Shown: in pieces, positions 38,460 through 48,139 of the stretch | How positions within the stretch are numbered: position 1 is the stretch's first letter | Layout of the letters: every line of letters starts with the position of its first letter | NCBI GenBank assembly: GCA_028821125.1 | Contig: JAPPHD010000074.1 | Location: 1 to 64,000, forward strand | Direction of reading: 5' to 3' | From: Gammaproteobacteria bacterium | Lineage (GTDB): Bacteria; Pseudomonadota; Gammaproteobacteria; Pseudomonadales; Azotimanducaceae | Length of the DNA: 64,000 bases | Translations under genes and position numbers: made by a program | Notes under the pieces: generated by a model | What the model was told of the DNA's origin: nothing | The model's database searches: none | Seen by the model: the letters and a program-made list of their open reading frames with translations, nothing else

Positions 38460-41020
38460 GGCGTGCTGTCCCGGGTGGCTTCCGCGGCGCCTGCCGGGGT
38501 TCCTGCGGCACGGACGCGGCAGAAGGCGGGGAGGTGGCAGTGGTCGCAGACGCTTCTGGACGTGGGCGTGACGGTTGCGTGTCCCTTCCTGAATTCCCGC
38601 GCCAGCGATTCGATTCCGGCTCTCCACCGGTCGGTGAGATGCCGCCAGTCTTCCCGGGATAGCCGGCGTACCCGCGCCGGCCCGAGTTCGATGTCTTCGC
38701 TGGCAATGCCGCCCAGCGCGACCCCGCCGCTGCCCACCCGGGCGTACAGGGTGGCGCGCACGCCGGCGTCGCACAGCGCGTACATCGGCAGTTGCGGCTC
38801 CGTCAGGCGTTCCCCAAGCAGCCCGCTAACGTTAACGTTGCCGGTCTTGTAGTCCATGACCACCCTGGCGTCCGTGCGCGGATCGCGGTCGATCCGGTCG
38901 ATGCGCAGGCTGAGCTGGAAACCCGGAAGGGTGAGTTCCGCCTTCTGCTCGAGCCCCACGATCGAAAACTCGGGCCGCTCGGCATCGTATTGCGCCCAGG
39001 TTTCGAGCAGCCGCCGCAACCGGCGGCGTTCGTTCCGTCGATACAGCTCCGGAACGCGCTCCAGATGCTTGTTCACGGCCCGGCTCGCAGCCGCCTCGAT
39101 GCGGGACTCCGAGACGGGACCCGGGCCGTCCTCATACAGCGCGAACAGGGCATCGTGAATGAGCGTTCCGCGTTCGAGCGCATCCGGAAAGCTCTGTGGG
39201 TGGCGTATCTCGCCGAGGCCAACGCGGTGGATTGCCCAGGCGCGGAAGGGACATTGCGCCTGATCCCGAAACAGCGACGTGCCGCCGCGCGTCACCACTG
39301 CGTCGACCGGCGAGCCCGAACCGTCGTCCACGGCTTCCAGCCCGCCAGCCTGCGGCGTGGCCAGCCACGGATGGCGGCGGGCGCGGAAACGCGGAACCAG
39401 GCGGCCGAGAGCCGTTACCGGCACCGATTCCACGAGGCTGCTGCAACGGTGGCTCTCTTCGCTGTCGTCGAGTGCATGACTTGTGACCAGGTAGCGGCAG
39501 GCGCGCCGCCAGCGGTGTGTCTGCGCCACGGCGAACGCCGCCTCCAGCGCATGATCGGCGCGCGGCACTCCGTGCAACCGCTGCAACGGCACGGGTATCA
39601 GCGGATTGGGTGTGGGCGCTGCCGGCCAGGCCGTGTCCTTGAGCCCCGCAACCCAAAGATGTGTGAACGCGAGACCGGCGGTCTCCAGGTATCCAAGCAC
39701 CTGCACCGGCCCGGGAGGCCGCTCCGGGGCGAACAGGCGGTTTGCCAGCAGCCGTTGGACGGTCTGCAGCGCATCCATGCCCGAAAGGCCGGGCAACTCG
39801 GAAAAGCCGCTGAATCGATCCAGGCACTCTCGCAGGCGCAGATACGCCTGATACTGCCCGCTTGCCGCCTTCGACCCGTTCCAGCCCGCGCCGGCCAAGA
39901 GGAAGCGGAAGGCCTCGACCCAGCGCCCGAATGCCTGGCGCCCGGGCAGCTCCCGGGCGCTCGAAGCCAGCCGGCCCAGCACCTGGCTCGCCCTGGCAAC
40001 GTGGTGCAGGCGCAGCAATTCGGGGCTGTCGCCGGATAGCCGGAACGGCCCTCCGAGGTCCAGCCACTGCGACCGCCGCAGCCGCTCCAACTCGCGGTGG
40101 CTGATTTCGCCGACCACAAGACGCAGCAGCAGCTCCGCATCCCGCCAGATGGGCTGCTCGGCAAGCGGTACGCCGCCCGAGATGTTCAGAGCTTGCGGCG
40201 CATCGGCGAACTCCGACTCGAACGCGTGGGCAATGGCGTGATACGCGTCCGTCAGGTAGGGAAACACGACGCCGATACGGGCCGCGGGATAGCGGGTGAG
40301 GACTTGCCGTGCCCACTGTGCCGCGGCGTGGATCTCGGCTCCCCGGTCGGTGGTTTCCACGCGTTTCTGCGGCCCTTTTCGCATCAACAGCGGCCGGTGG
40401 TGACGCACCACACCGCCTGCGCGTTCCGTACGCCGGAGAAAGTCGGTTACCTGCGGCGACACCACATCGAAAGCAACGAGGTGCAACCGGTCGGCGGCGC
40501 CCGGGAGCAGATCGGCGAGTTCCGCCCGGGTGGCCGTCCCGTCCAGTTTCAACCCCTCCCGGAATCGCCTTGCCCAGCGCCGGAACGTGCGGGCGTTGAT
40601 CGTACCGGCAAAGGCGCTGTCATCCAGGGGGATACGGTAGCCGTGCACCAACCGCCAGGCATCGGCCGCCGTTTCCGAAAGGGTTTCCCTATCGCGCCCG
40701 CCCAACTCCTGCCAGAGCAGCAGTTCGGCCTCAGGCGCCAGGATGCTGCGACGGTCGGCCAATGGGAGCGAGTCCGCCGCCCTGGTGGCTATGAACCGGT
40801 CGATGCTGGCCACCCGCGGAGATGCCCAGGCCCGCTTGCCAAGACCAATCTGGTGCGCATCGTAGGCCCTGGTGAACTCCCGGGCCAACCGCTCGTTCGG
40901 CGTGATGATCCAGTCGTCCGGACAGGCCTTGATCAGCCGCTTCGAGAGCTTGAAGAATCGGGAGGGCACCGCATTGATTCTATGTGACAAGCGCGTCGAT
41001 GGCACTCGGTCCCGAGACAT
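38456..41020 (-). CDS. AddB-like PD-(D/E)XK nuclease, probable DNA repair protein
   Basis: 854 residues. An inactive-helicase-like body is followed by a nuclease domain: the histidine in ERGTLIHDALF, the aspartates in RIDRIDRD and the VMDYKTGN core. It has four cysteines placed as in AddB-type 'iron-staple' nucleases: one in AQCPFRAWA before the nuclease core and three in SVCDHCHLPAFCRV after it, suggesting a [4Fe-4S] cluster. It fits the proteobacterial AddB-related repair family (TIGR03623). Start uncertain: ATG 41020 or a GTG about 17 codons later. Translationally coupled to the AddA-like gene. Confidence 0.88.
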   Translation of the reverse strand: MSRDRVPSTRLSHRINAVPSRFFKLSKRLIKACPDDWIITPNERLAREFTRAYDAHQIGLGKRAWASPRVASIDRFIATRAADSLPLADRRSILAPEAELLLWQELGGRDRETLSETAADAWRLVHGYRIPLDDSAFAGTINARTFRRWARRFREGLKLDGTATRAELADLLPGAADRLHLVAFDVVSPQVTDFLRRTERAGGVVRHHRPLLMRKGPQKRVETTDRGAEIHAAAQWARQVLTRYPAARIGVVFPYLTDAYHAIAHAFESEFADAPQALNISGGVPLAEQPIWRDAELLLRLVVGEISHRELERLRRSQWLDLGGPFRLSGDSPELLRLHHVARASQVLGRLASSARELPGRQAFGRWVEAFRFLLAGAGWNGSKAASGQYQAYLRLRECLDRFSGFSELPGLSGMDALQTVQRLLANRLFAPERPPGPVQVLGYLETAGLAFTHLWVAGLKDTAWPAAPTPNPLIPVPLQRLHGVPRADHALEAAFAVAQTHRWRRACRYLVTSHALDDSEESHRCSSLVESVPVTALGRLVPRFRARRHPWLATPQAGGLEAVDDGSGSPVDAVVTRGGTSLFRDQAQCPFRAWAIHRVGLGEIRHPQSFPDALERGTLIHDALFALYEDGPGPVSESRIEAAASRAVNKHLERVPELYRRNERRRLRRLLETWAQYDAERPEFSIVGLEQKAELTLPGFQLSLRIDRIDRDPRTDARVVMDYKTGNVNVSGLLGERLTEPQLPMYALCDAGVRATLYARVGSGGVALGGIASEDIELGPARVRRLSREDWRHLTDRWRAGIESLAREFRKGHATVTPTSRSVCDHCHLPAFCRVRAAGTPAGAAEATRDSTP

Positions 41021-41036
41021 TGGTGCACCTGTTCAC

Positions 41037-41104
41037 GAATCGGTGCGATTCGAGGTGTCACGGGCGGCGCGAATCGGTGCGGTTGGCGGTGTCACAGGCG
41101 GGGC
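41037..41104 (+). repeat. Two tandem 34-bp repeats in the addB-like upstream region
   Basis: Units 41037-41070 and 41071-41104 share 29 of 34 bases (GAATCGGTGCG, GGTGTCAC and GGCGG conserved). A looser third element (TTGGTGCACCTGTTCAC) precedes them. On the minus strand the core reads GTGACACC and CGCACCGATTCG, directly upstream of the AddB-like start, so these may be operator sites. Confidence 0.6.
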
Positions 41105-41190
41105 GGGGAAGCGTGGCTCCCCCTTGCCGAAGGCATAGAAACAGGAGGGGCGGGGCACTAAAATAGGCTGCACCTGCACACACGGGGTGA

Positions 41191-41331
41191 ATGAAAAGGA
41201 TGCGGCAACTCATCAGGGACTTTCTCGACCAGGGCTGGTTCATGAAAGCCATGATCCTGTGGGGCTGGTTGTGCATGCTGGTCATGGTCACCAGCCTGTA
41301 CGATAACCTGCGCATTATCGCCTCCACATGA
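41191..41331 (+). CDS. Small single-span membrane protein (46 residues), unrecognised
   Basis: Too short for the ORF track. From ATG 41191 (or in-frame ATG 41200 behind AAAAGG) it encodes a basic start, MKRMRQLIRDFLDQGW, one hydrophobic span AMILWGWLCMLVMVTSLY and a short polar end. It stops 15 bases before the TerB-like gene and is likely co-transcribed with it. A TAAAAT box lies at 41159-41164. The charge layout suggests an N-in topology. No family recognised. Confidence 0.55.
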   Translation: MKRMRQLIRDFLDQGWFMKAMILWGWLCMLVMVTSLYDNLRIIAST

Positions 41332-41346
41332 CCGGCGATCGCGGCG

Positions 41347-41739
41347 ATGTGGCTGTCGGCACTTTCCTCTGAGCAGCGCCAGGCCCTGCTGGGCCTGGCC
41401 CACAACGTGGTGGTCTCAGACGGGCTGCTCGACCCCAACGAGGAGGGCATGCTCGACGAGTTCCGGCGCGAGATGGAACTGCATCCCGCCGTCGAGGCCG
41501 AATACCTGGAACTCGACGGCGTCGACGCCACCTTCGATACCCGCAGGTCCCGCATCATAGTCCTGCTGAACCTGCTCCGGCTGAGTTACGCCGACGGTGC
41601 CTTCGAGATCGAGGAGGAATGCCTGCTGAAGGAGGTCGGCCAGGCGTTCGGGGTAACCGACGAAGAGTTCCGGCTGCTCGACAACTGGGTGCGACGGTTC
41701 CTGAGCCTCGAGGAAGAAGCTCGAATTCTGATGCGCTGA
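41347..41739 (+). CDS. TerB-like domain protein
   Basis: 130 residues, all helical and acidic, with the duplicated TerB pattern: VVVSDGLLDPNEEGML early and LRLSYADGAFEIEEECLLKEV later. TerB domains occur in tellurite-resistance TerB and in the cytoplasmic part of the co-chaperone DjlA. No tellurite operon is here, so stress resistance is not implied. It lies between a small membrane ORF and a convergent membrane J-domain protein. Molecular role unknown. Confidence 0.75.
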   Translation: MWLSALSSEQRQALLGLAHNVVVSDGLLDPNEEGMLDEFRREMELHPAVEAEYLELDGVDATFDTRRSRIIVLLNLLRLSYADGAFEIEEECLLKEVGQAFGVTDEEFRLLDNWVRRFLSLEEEARILMR

Positions 41740-41760
41740 CGGCGGGTCGCCCCGCCGGGT

Positions 41761-42303
41761 CTAGTTGCGTAACAAAACCCGTTTCGCTTCGTTGAGTTGC
41801 TGGGCAAGATAGGTCGAGCCACCCTTGTCGGGATGAATCTTTGCCATCAGGCGCCGGTGCGCATCTACTACCTGTTGCCGGGATGGATTGGACTCAAGGC
41901 CCAGGACGGCCAACGCCTGTTCGCGGGTCATGGCGCCCGCAGTGGCGCTCGCTCCCCGCGCCTGCTCCTGTCCCCCGCGCTGCTGGCGGTACCGCGCATA
42001 CATGCGCCCGAGAAATGGCACGAAACGCAGAAGCCCCAGACTCCGTCGCAGAAAAGGCAGTAGCGCCGCGCCCAGAGCGGCCAGCCAGTGCAGGCGGCCC
42101 GTCGCGGCCAAAAGCCCGAGCGCGGCGATCAGTAGCAGCACGACCAGGGTGATGACGCCCGTGGCGGGGCTGGGTTTCGCGGACAGCCAGAAGAGCCGAA
42201 AGAGCACCACGAATGCCACGGCCGCGACGATGGCGGCAAGAACGACTAACACGCCCGATCCGGCCCGGAATTGCCCCTGCCGGCTTGCGGAAAGGGTGCC
42301 CAT
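41761..42303 (-). CDS. Membrane-anchored J-domain protein
   Basis: 180 residues. Two or three hydrophobic spans lie in the first ~95 residues, then a basic linker and a C-terminal J domain: REQALAVLGL, HRRLMAKIHPDKGGSTYLAQQLNEAK, with the HPD motif needed to stimulate DnaK. The C-terminal J domain after membrane helices resembles Tim14/Pam18-like bacterial proteins. The ORF may begin at an internal GTG (VLVVLAAI), which would remove ~17 polar residues. Convergent with the TerB-like gene. Confidence 0.8.
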   Translation of the reverse strand: MGTLSASRQGQFRAGSGVLVVLAAIVAAVAFVVLFRLFWLSAKPSPATGVITLVVLLLIAALGLLAATGRLHWLAALGAALLPFLRRSLGLLRFVPFLGRMYARYRQQRGGQEQARGASATAGAMTREQALAVLGLESNPSRQQVVDAHRRLMAKIHPDKGGSTYLAQQLNEAKRVLLRN

Positions 42304-42530
42304 GCCCCCAGAATCGGACTGCGCTCCGAGTGTCCCGTCCCTCGATGGAGCGGTGCCGGCAATGGTGTCTTGCCGGGGTGTCCCACACGCTGGTTAAACA
42401 TGCCAGCTAGGGTATCATGTGGGGTATGCAGGGACCCGCCCGGCGGAACGATGCCCCGGTCCGACAGGTGGGTGGTGTCCGGGTGGGAGCTTGACTGATT
42501 TGGCAACCTTGTTCGCGATCAAGAGGTCCA

Positions 42531-42728
42531 GTGAATAACGCCGAACTCAACAAGTGGCTGGAGGACCTCAGGGTCGAGCACCGGGACCTGGACGAAGTCA
42601 TCCACCACCTGATCGAGACCGGACACCACGACACAATGCGCATCCAGCGCCTGAAAAAGCGAAAGCTGCGGCTCAAGGACATGATGGCGAAACTCCAGAG
42701 CGAGTTGATACCGGACCTCGACGCTTGA
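42531..42728 (+). CDS. YdcH/DUF465 family small protein
   Basis: 65 residues from a GTG start. Helical hairpin with LRVEHRDLDEVIHHL and RIQRLKKRKLRLKDMMAKLQ, the DUF465 pattern (a conserved His-x-x-Leu-Asp and a LKKRKL core). Function unknown across the family. The stop overlaps the TTG start of the following 5'-nucleotidase gene. Confidence 0.82.
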   Translation: MNNAELNKWLEDLRVEHRDLDEVIHHLIETGHHDTMRIQRLKKRKLRLKDMMAKLQSELIPDLDA

Positions 42729-43630
42729 GCCGCAAACCGCTCACGGTCGCAATCTCCTCCCGCGCACTCTTCGACCTTCACGAAAGCAACCGCATCTTCG
42801 AAGCCGAGGGGCTCGAAGCCTACCGGCGTTTCCAGATAGAACATGAAGACCGGGCCCTCAAACCGGGCGACGGATTTGTATTCGTAGAAAAACTATTGAA
42901 TATCAATAAATTACTTGATAAACATCGAGTAGAAGTCATTCTGCTTTCCCGCAACACTGCAGATACGGGGTTACGCATATTCAATTCCATTGCCGCGCAT
43001 GGGCTCAATATCACCCGGGCCGCGTTCTGTGGCGGCGAGAGTCCTTACCGGTACATACGGGCTTTCGGCTGCGACCTGTTCCTGTCCACACACGCCACCG
43101 ATGTCGGGCATGCCCTGGAACACGGCGTGGCCGCGGCAACGCTGCTGCCCGCGCCGGGCCGGTCCGCCGGCGCGGAATCCGGCCAGCTCCGGCTGGCGTT
43201 CGACGGCGATGCGGTCCTGTTCTCCGACACGTCCGAGCGCGTGTTTCAGGAACAGGGGCTGGAAGCCTTCAGCGCCGCCGAGGCCGCCGCGGCCGAACCC
43301 CTGGAAGGCGGCCCCTTCAAGTCATTCCTCGGCGCCCTGCACAGCCTGCAGCAGGAATTCGACCAGGACTGCCCCATACGCACTGCACTCATCACGGCAC
43401 GTGGCGCCCCCGCCCACGAAAGGGTCATTCGCACCCTGCGCGCGTGGAACATCCGCCTCGACGAATCGCTGTTTCTCGGCGGCATGAAAAAGACGGCGTT
43501 TCTGAAAGCCTTCGGGGCCGACGTCTTCTTCGACGACCAGACGCAGCACTGTGAGAGCGCCGCCACCGAGGTAACTGCAGGCCACGTCCCCCACGGCGTG
43601 CGCAACGAAAACCGCAAAAAATCCGCCTGA
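42725..43630 (+). CDS. 5'-nucleotidase (cytosolic 5'-nucleotidase I-like)
   Basis: 301 residues from TTG at 42725, overlapping the YdcH-like stop; the track's longer start is shadow. The family pattern is clear: VAISSRALFDLHESNRIFEAEG, a HAD-like DGDAVLFSD motif near the middle, ITARGAPAHERVIRTLRAW and FLGGMKKTAFLKAFGADVFFDDQ. It would dephosphorylate nucleoside monophosphates in nucleotide turnover. A stretch coding for VEKLLNINKLLDKH is notably AT-rich against its surroundings, explained by its Asn/Ile/Lys codons. Confidence 0.88.
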   Translation: MSRKPLTVAISSRALFDLHESNRIFEAEGLEAYRRFQIEHEDRALKPGDGFVFVEKLLNINKLLDKHRVEVILLSRNTADTGLRIFNSIAAHGLNITRAAFCGGESPYRYIRAFGCDLFLSTHATDVGHALEHGVAAATLLPAPGRSAGAESGQLRLAFDGDAVLFSDTSERVFQEQGLEAFSAAEAAAAEPLEGGPFKSFLGALHSLQQEFDQDCPIRTALITARGAPAHERVIRTLRAWNIRLDESLFLGGMKKTAFLKAFGADVFFDDQTQHCESAATEVTAGHVPHGVRNENRKKSA

Positions 43631-43678
43631 TTGCCACCGCCCCGGTCGAGGGCGCGAGAGGAACAGGCCATCGCTTTG

Positions 43679-44830
<1,152 letters not shown>

Positions 44831-45547
44831 TCAGCCGACGATCTTGATGGCGTTCTGCGCGTGCAAGCCGCACTCCTTTTTCGCGGCGTCCTCCCACCAC
44901 CAGCGGCCGAGGCGTTCGTGCTGGTGCGGGCCCACGGGACGGGTGCAGGGTTCGCAACCGATGGAAACGAACCCCCGGTCGTGCAGCGGGTTATACGGCA
45001 CCCCCCGCTCGCGGATGTAGTTCCATACCTCGACGGACGTCCAATCGGCGAGCGGATTGAATTTGACCAGCCGGTGAGCGGGTGTCGAAAACGCCCGGTC
45101 TTCCTGCTCGTGGGGCAGGTCGGTGCGGGTCACGCCCTGATCCTTGCGTTGCCCGGTAATCCAGGCCTGGAGCGTGCCAAGCTTTCGGCGCAGCGGTTCG
45201 ACCTTGCGCAGCCCGCAGCACTCTCCATGGCCGTCCTGGAGAAAGCTGAAAAGCCCCTTCGCACGGACCAGTTCAGTGACGGCTTCCGCCTCGGGCATCA
45301 CCAGTTCGATGACGATACCGTAGTGCTTGCGCACACGCTCGAGGAACTCGTAGGTTTCCGGGTGGAGCCGCCCGGTGTCGAGCGAAAACACATCCAACTC
45401 GAGACCCGCGCGTTGAGCCATGTCGACCAGCACGACGTCTTCCGCGCCACTGAACGAAATGGCCGCCTCCCCGGATTTGTATCGGCGGGCAATCTCCGCC
45501 AGCAGCGACCGCGGATCAACTCCGGCGCTGGCTTTTTGCGCTTCCAT
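44831..45547 (-). CDS. cysH: Adenylylsulfate (APS/PAPS) reductase CysH, Fe-S type
   Basis: Reduces activated sulfate to sulfite. 238 residues from ATG 45547 (the track's GTG 45550 adds one residue). [28 protein letters not shown] and RKDQGVTRT mark the family; the catalytic cysteine is in KKECGLH near the C-terminus. Two cysteine pairs, GECCGLRK and GCEPCTRP, are the [4Fe-4S] ligands found in APS-reducing enzymes and missing in E. coli PAPS reductase, so APS is the likely substrate. It pairs functionally with the CysI hemoprotein. Confidence 0.93.
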   Translation of the reverse strand: MEAQKASAGVDPRSLLAEIARRYKSGEAAISFSGAEDVVLVDMAQRAGLELDVFSLDTGRLHPETYEFLERVRKHYGIVIELVMPEAEAVTELVRAKGLFSFLQDGHGECCGLRKVEPLRRKLGTLQAWITGQRKDQGVTRTDLPHEQEDRAFSTPAHRLVKFNPLADWTSVEVWNYIRERGVPYNPLHDRGFVSIGCEPCTRPVGPHQHERLGRWWWEDAAKKECGLHAQNAIKIVG

Positions 45548-45784
45548 CACTCATGCTCCGCGTCCGTCGGATGTGGCGGCGCAGCCTATCAATCGTCGAC
45601 ACCGGCTGGAAAATACTGTGTTGGCATATGCTTAACACTGAAAGTTCACCGACTTTCGTCGCAACGCGAAGCTCGGCGATCGGCGCAGCCAATCGAACCG
45701 GCCCCGGAGAAAGGCAGGCATCTGACGGCGAATCCCGAGCGCCCGGCCCGTCCGCAATCACCGCATAACGCTAGGAGAATGCCA

Positions 45785-46372
45785 ATGAAGGTGCTGTGCC
45801 TGGACCTGGAAGGCGTACTGATTCCGGAGATCTGGCAGGCTGTCGCCGGGCACACGGGGCTGGACGCACTCAACAAGACCACCCGCGACATTCCCGACTA
45901 CGACGAACTCATGCAGTTCCGCATGAGGGTCCTGCGCGAGCACGACCTGGCTTTCTCCATGATTCGCAAGGTCATCGATGGCGTCGAGCCGCTCCCGGGC
46001 GCCCGGGAGTTTCTGGACTGGGCCCGCGAGCGGCACCAGGTCGTGATCGTCTCGGACACCTTCTACGAGTTCGCGATGCCCCTCATGGGCAAGCTCGGCA
46101 GGCCCACCTTGCTCTGCCACCGGGCCCACATCGAGGACGACCGCCTCGCCGGATACACGTTGCGCCAACCCGACCCCAAGCGCAGCGCGGTCAAGGCCTT
46201 CCAGTCACTGAGAATGACCGTCATCGCCGCAGGCGACTCCTATAACGACGTACCGATGCTCGAACAGGCGGACGCGGGCTACTTCTACCGTGCACCACTC
46301 AATGTGCGCACGGAATACCCTCAATACGCAGCGGCAGACAGCTATTCCGTGCTAAAGGACCTGATCGGATAG
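45785..46372 (+). CDS. thrH: ThrH: phosphoserine phosphatase/homoserine phosphotransferase
   Basis: HAD-superfamily enzyme that dephosphorylates phosphoserine and can pass the phosphate to homoserine in Pseudomonas. ATG 45785 is chosen (AGGAG seven bases upstream); ATG 45779 is only one base from that site. 195 residues. Motifs are CLDLEGVLIPEIW (nucleophile Asp), VIVSDTFYEF (II), KRSAVKAF (III) and AAGDSYNDVPML (IV). The run TTRDIPDYDELM is diagnostic of ThrH over SerB. Confidence 0.93.
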   Translation: MKVLCLDLEGVLIPEIWQAVAGHTGLDALNKTTRDIPDYDELMQFRMRVLREHDLAFSMIRKVIDGVEPLPGAREFLDWARERHQVVIVSDTFYEFAMPLMGKLGRPTLLCHRAHIEDDRLAGYTLRQPDPKRSAVKAFQSLRMTVIAAGDSYNDVPMLEQADAGYFYRAPLNVRTEYPQYAAADSYSVLKDLIG

Positions 46373-46387
46373 GCCGGTTCGGCTGTT

Positions 46388-48001
46388 TCAGAACTGGTTC
46401 ATCGTGTTGGCCGCACCGCCCGCGAGCAACGCCTTCTCGCCCAGGAAATACTCCTTGTGGTCGTCACCGATGTTCGACCCCGCGAGGTCCTGGTGTTTCA
46501 CCGCCGCCAGTTCGCGCCGGATTTCACGCCGCTGAATCCCGCGCACATAAGCCAGCATGCCCAGGTCGCCGAAATAGCCTTCCGCGAGGAGGTCGGTGCC
46601 GAGCGCCGTCTCGTGATAGGTGGGCAAGGTGATCAGGTGGTGGAAAATGCCGGCCTCGCGAGCCGCATCGCCCTGGAATCGCTGGATCAGCGCGTCTGCC
46701 TCGCGCGCCAGTTCGGAATCGTCGAATTCGGCCGCCATCAACCCTTTCGGCACCAGGGCGGGGTCCGGATAGGCGGACGTGTCCCGGCCGGCCTGCCGCC
46801 ACTGGGCGTGCACCTGTTCCCGGAAAGCCAGGGTCCAGTTGAAGGAGGGTGAGTTGTTGTAGACGAGTTTCGCCTGGGGCTGGATCTTGCGGACCTCGTC
46901 GACGAGCGCCTTGATCTGCCCGAGGTTGGGGCGTTCGGTCTCGATCCAGAGCAGGTCGGCCCCGTGTTCCAGGCTGGTGACGCAGTCGAGCACCACCCGG
47001 TCGAAACCGGTGTTTTCCCGAAAGGCGTAGAGCCCGTTGTCGAGACGCACGGGCCGGCAGAGCTTGCCGTTCTGGTGAATGGTGATGTCGCCGTCGCGCA
47101 GTTCATCGAGATCGTGTACTTCGGTGGCTTCGAGAAACCCGCAATATTGGTCGCCGAGATCGCCGGGCTCCTTGGATACCGGAATCTTCATGGTGAGGCC
47201 CGCGCCCAGCGAGTCGGTGCGGGCGACGATAACGCCGTTCTCGATTCCGAGCTCGAGGAACGCATAGCGCACCGCGTTGATCTTCGAGACGAAATCCTCG
47301 TGGGGCACGGTCACCTTGCCGGCCTGGTGGCCGCACTGCTTGGCGTCGGAGACCTGGTTCTCGATCTGGATGGCGCAGGCGCCGGCCTCGATCATGCGCT
47401 TGGCCAGCAGGTAGGTGGCTTCCTCGTTGCCGAACCCGGCATCGATGTCCGCGATGATCGGCACCACATGGGTCTCGTAGTTGTCGATTCTGGAAATCAC
47501 TTCCGCCACGTTGCCGCCGCGGGCGCGGGTTTCGTCGAGTTCGGTGAACAGGTGGCGCAGTTCCCGTGCGTCGGCCTGGCGGAGAAACGTATAGATCTCC
47601 TCGATCAGGTCGGGAACCGTCGTTTTCTCGTGCATGCTCTGGTCCGGCAGGGGGCCGAACCGGGAGCGAAGCGCGGCCACCATCCAGCCGCTGAGGTAGA
47701 TGTAGGATCTTGCCGTGCCCTGCCGGTGTTTCTTGACGGACATCATCACCTGCTGGGCGGTGAACCCGTGCCAACAGCCGAGGGACTGGGTGTACTTGCC
47801 CGGGTCCCCGTCGTATGCCGCCATGTCGCGCCGCATGATGTCGGCGGTGTAGGCCGCGATCTCGAGCCCGGTGCGAAACCGGTTCTGCAGGCGCATCCGC
47901 ACGACGTATTCGGGGTTGATCGCGCGCCAGCTCGGCTGACCCGACATTTCAGACCGGACGCGGTCGACTTCCTGCAGGTAATTGGAGAGGTAGATTGACA
48001 T
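46388..48001 (-). CDS. aceA: Isocitrate lyase AceA (large, ~530-residue type)
   Basis: First glyoxylate-shunt step: isocitrate to glyoxylate plus succinate. 537 residues, the long form found in Pseudomonas, not the ~430-residue E. coli form. The catalytic region reads SDAKQCGHQAGK (KxCGH signature with the active cysteine); other markers are SGWMVAALRSRFGPLPDQS, PIIADIDAGFGNEEATY and PSFNWTL. It competes for isocitrate with Icd, encoded 4 kb away. Its presence means growth on acetate, fatty acids or similar C2 sources. Confidence 0.97.
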   Translation of the reverse strand: MSIYLSNYLQEVDRVRSEMSGQPSWRAINPEYVVRMRLQNRFRTGLEIAAYTADIMRRDMAAYDGDPGKYTQSLGCWHGFTAQQVMMSVKKHRQGTARSYIYLSGWMVAALRSRFGPLPDQSMHEKTTVPDLIEEIYTFLRQADARELRHLFTELDETRARGGNVAEVISRIDNYETHVVPIIADIDAGFGNEEATYLLAKRMIEAGACAIQIENQVSDAKQCGHQAGKVTVPHEDFVSKINAVRYAFLELGIENGVIVARTDSLGAGLTMKIPVSKEPGDLGDQYCGFLEATEVHDLDELRDGDITIHQNGKLCRPVRLDNGLYAFRENTGFDRVVLDCVTSLEHGADLLWIETERPNLGQIKALVDEVRKIQPQAKLVYNNSPSFNWTLAFREQVHAQWRQAGRDTSAYPDPALVPKGLMAAEFDDSELAREADALIQRFQGDAAREAGIFHHLITLPTYHETALGTDLLAEGYFGDLGMLAYVRGIQRREIRRELAAVKHQDLAGSNIGDDHKEYFLGEKALLAGGAANTMNQF

Positions 48002-48139
48002 GGGGTTGATCCCGGAAACTTCGAGCGGCGCAATATATACAGAAATAGGCGGAATGGGAGGATACTAATATATTCCGATCAGGAATTAACTGTTGCGGGG
48101 CGCCCTCCCGGCGCCTCTCCCACGGAACGGGTGCTTGAA

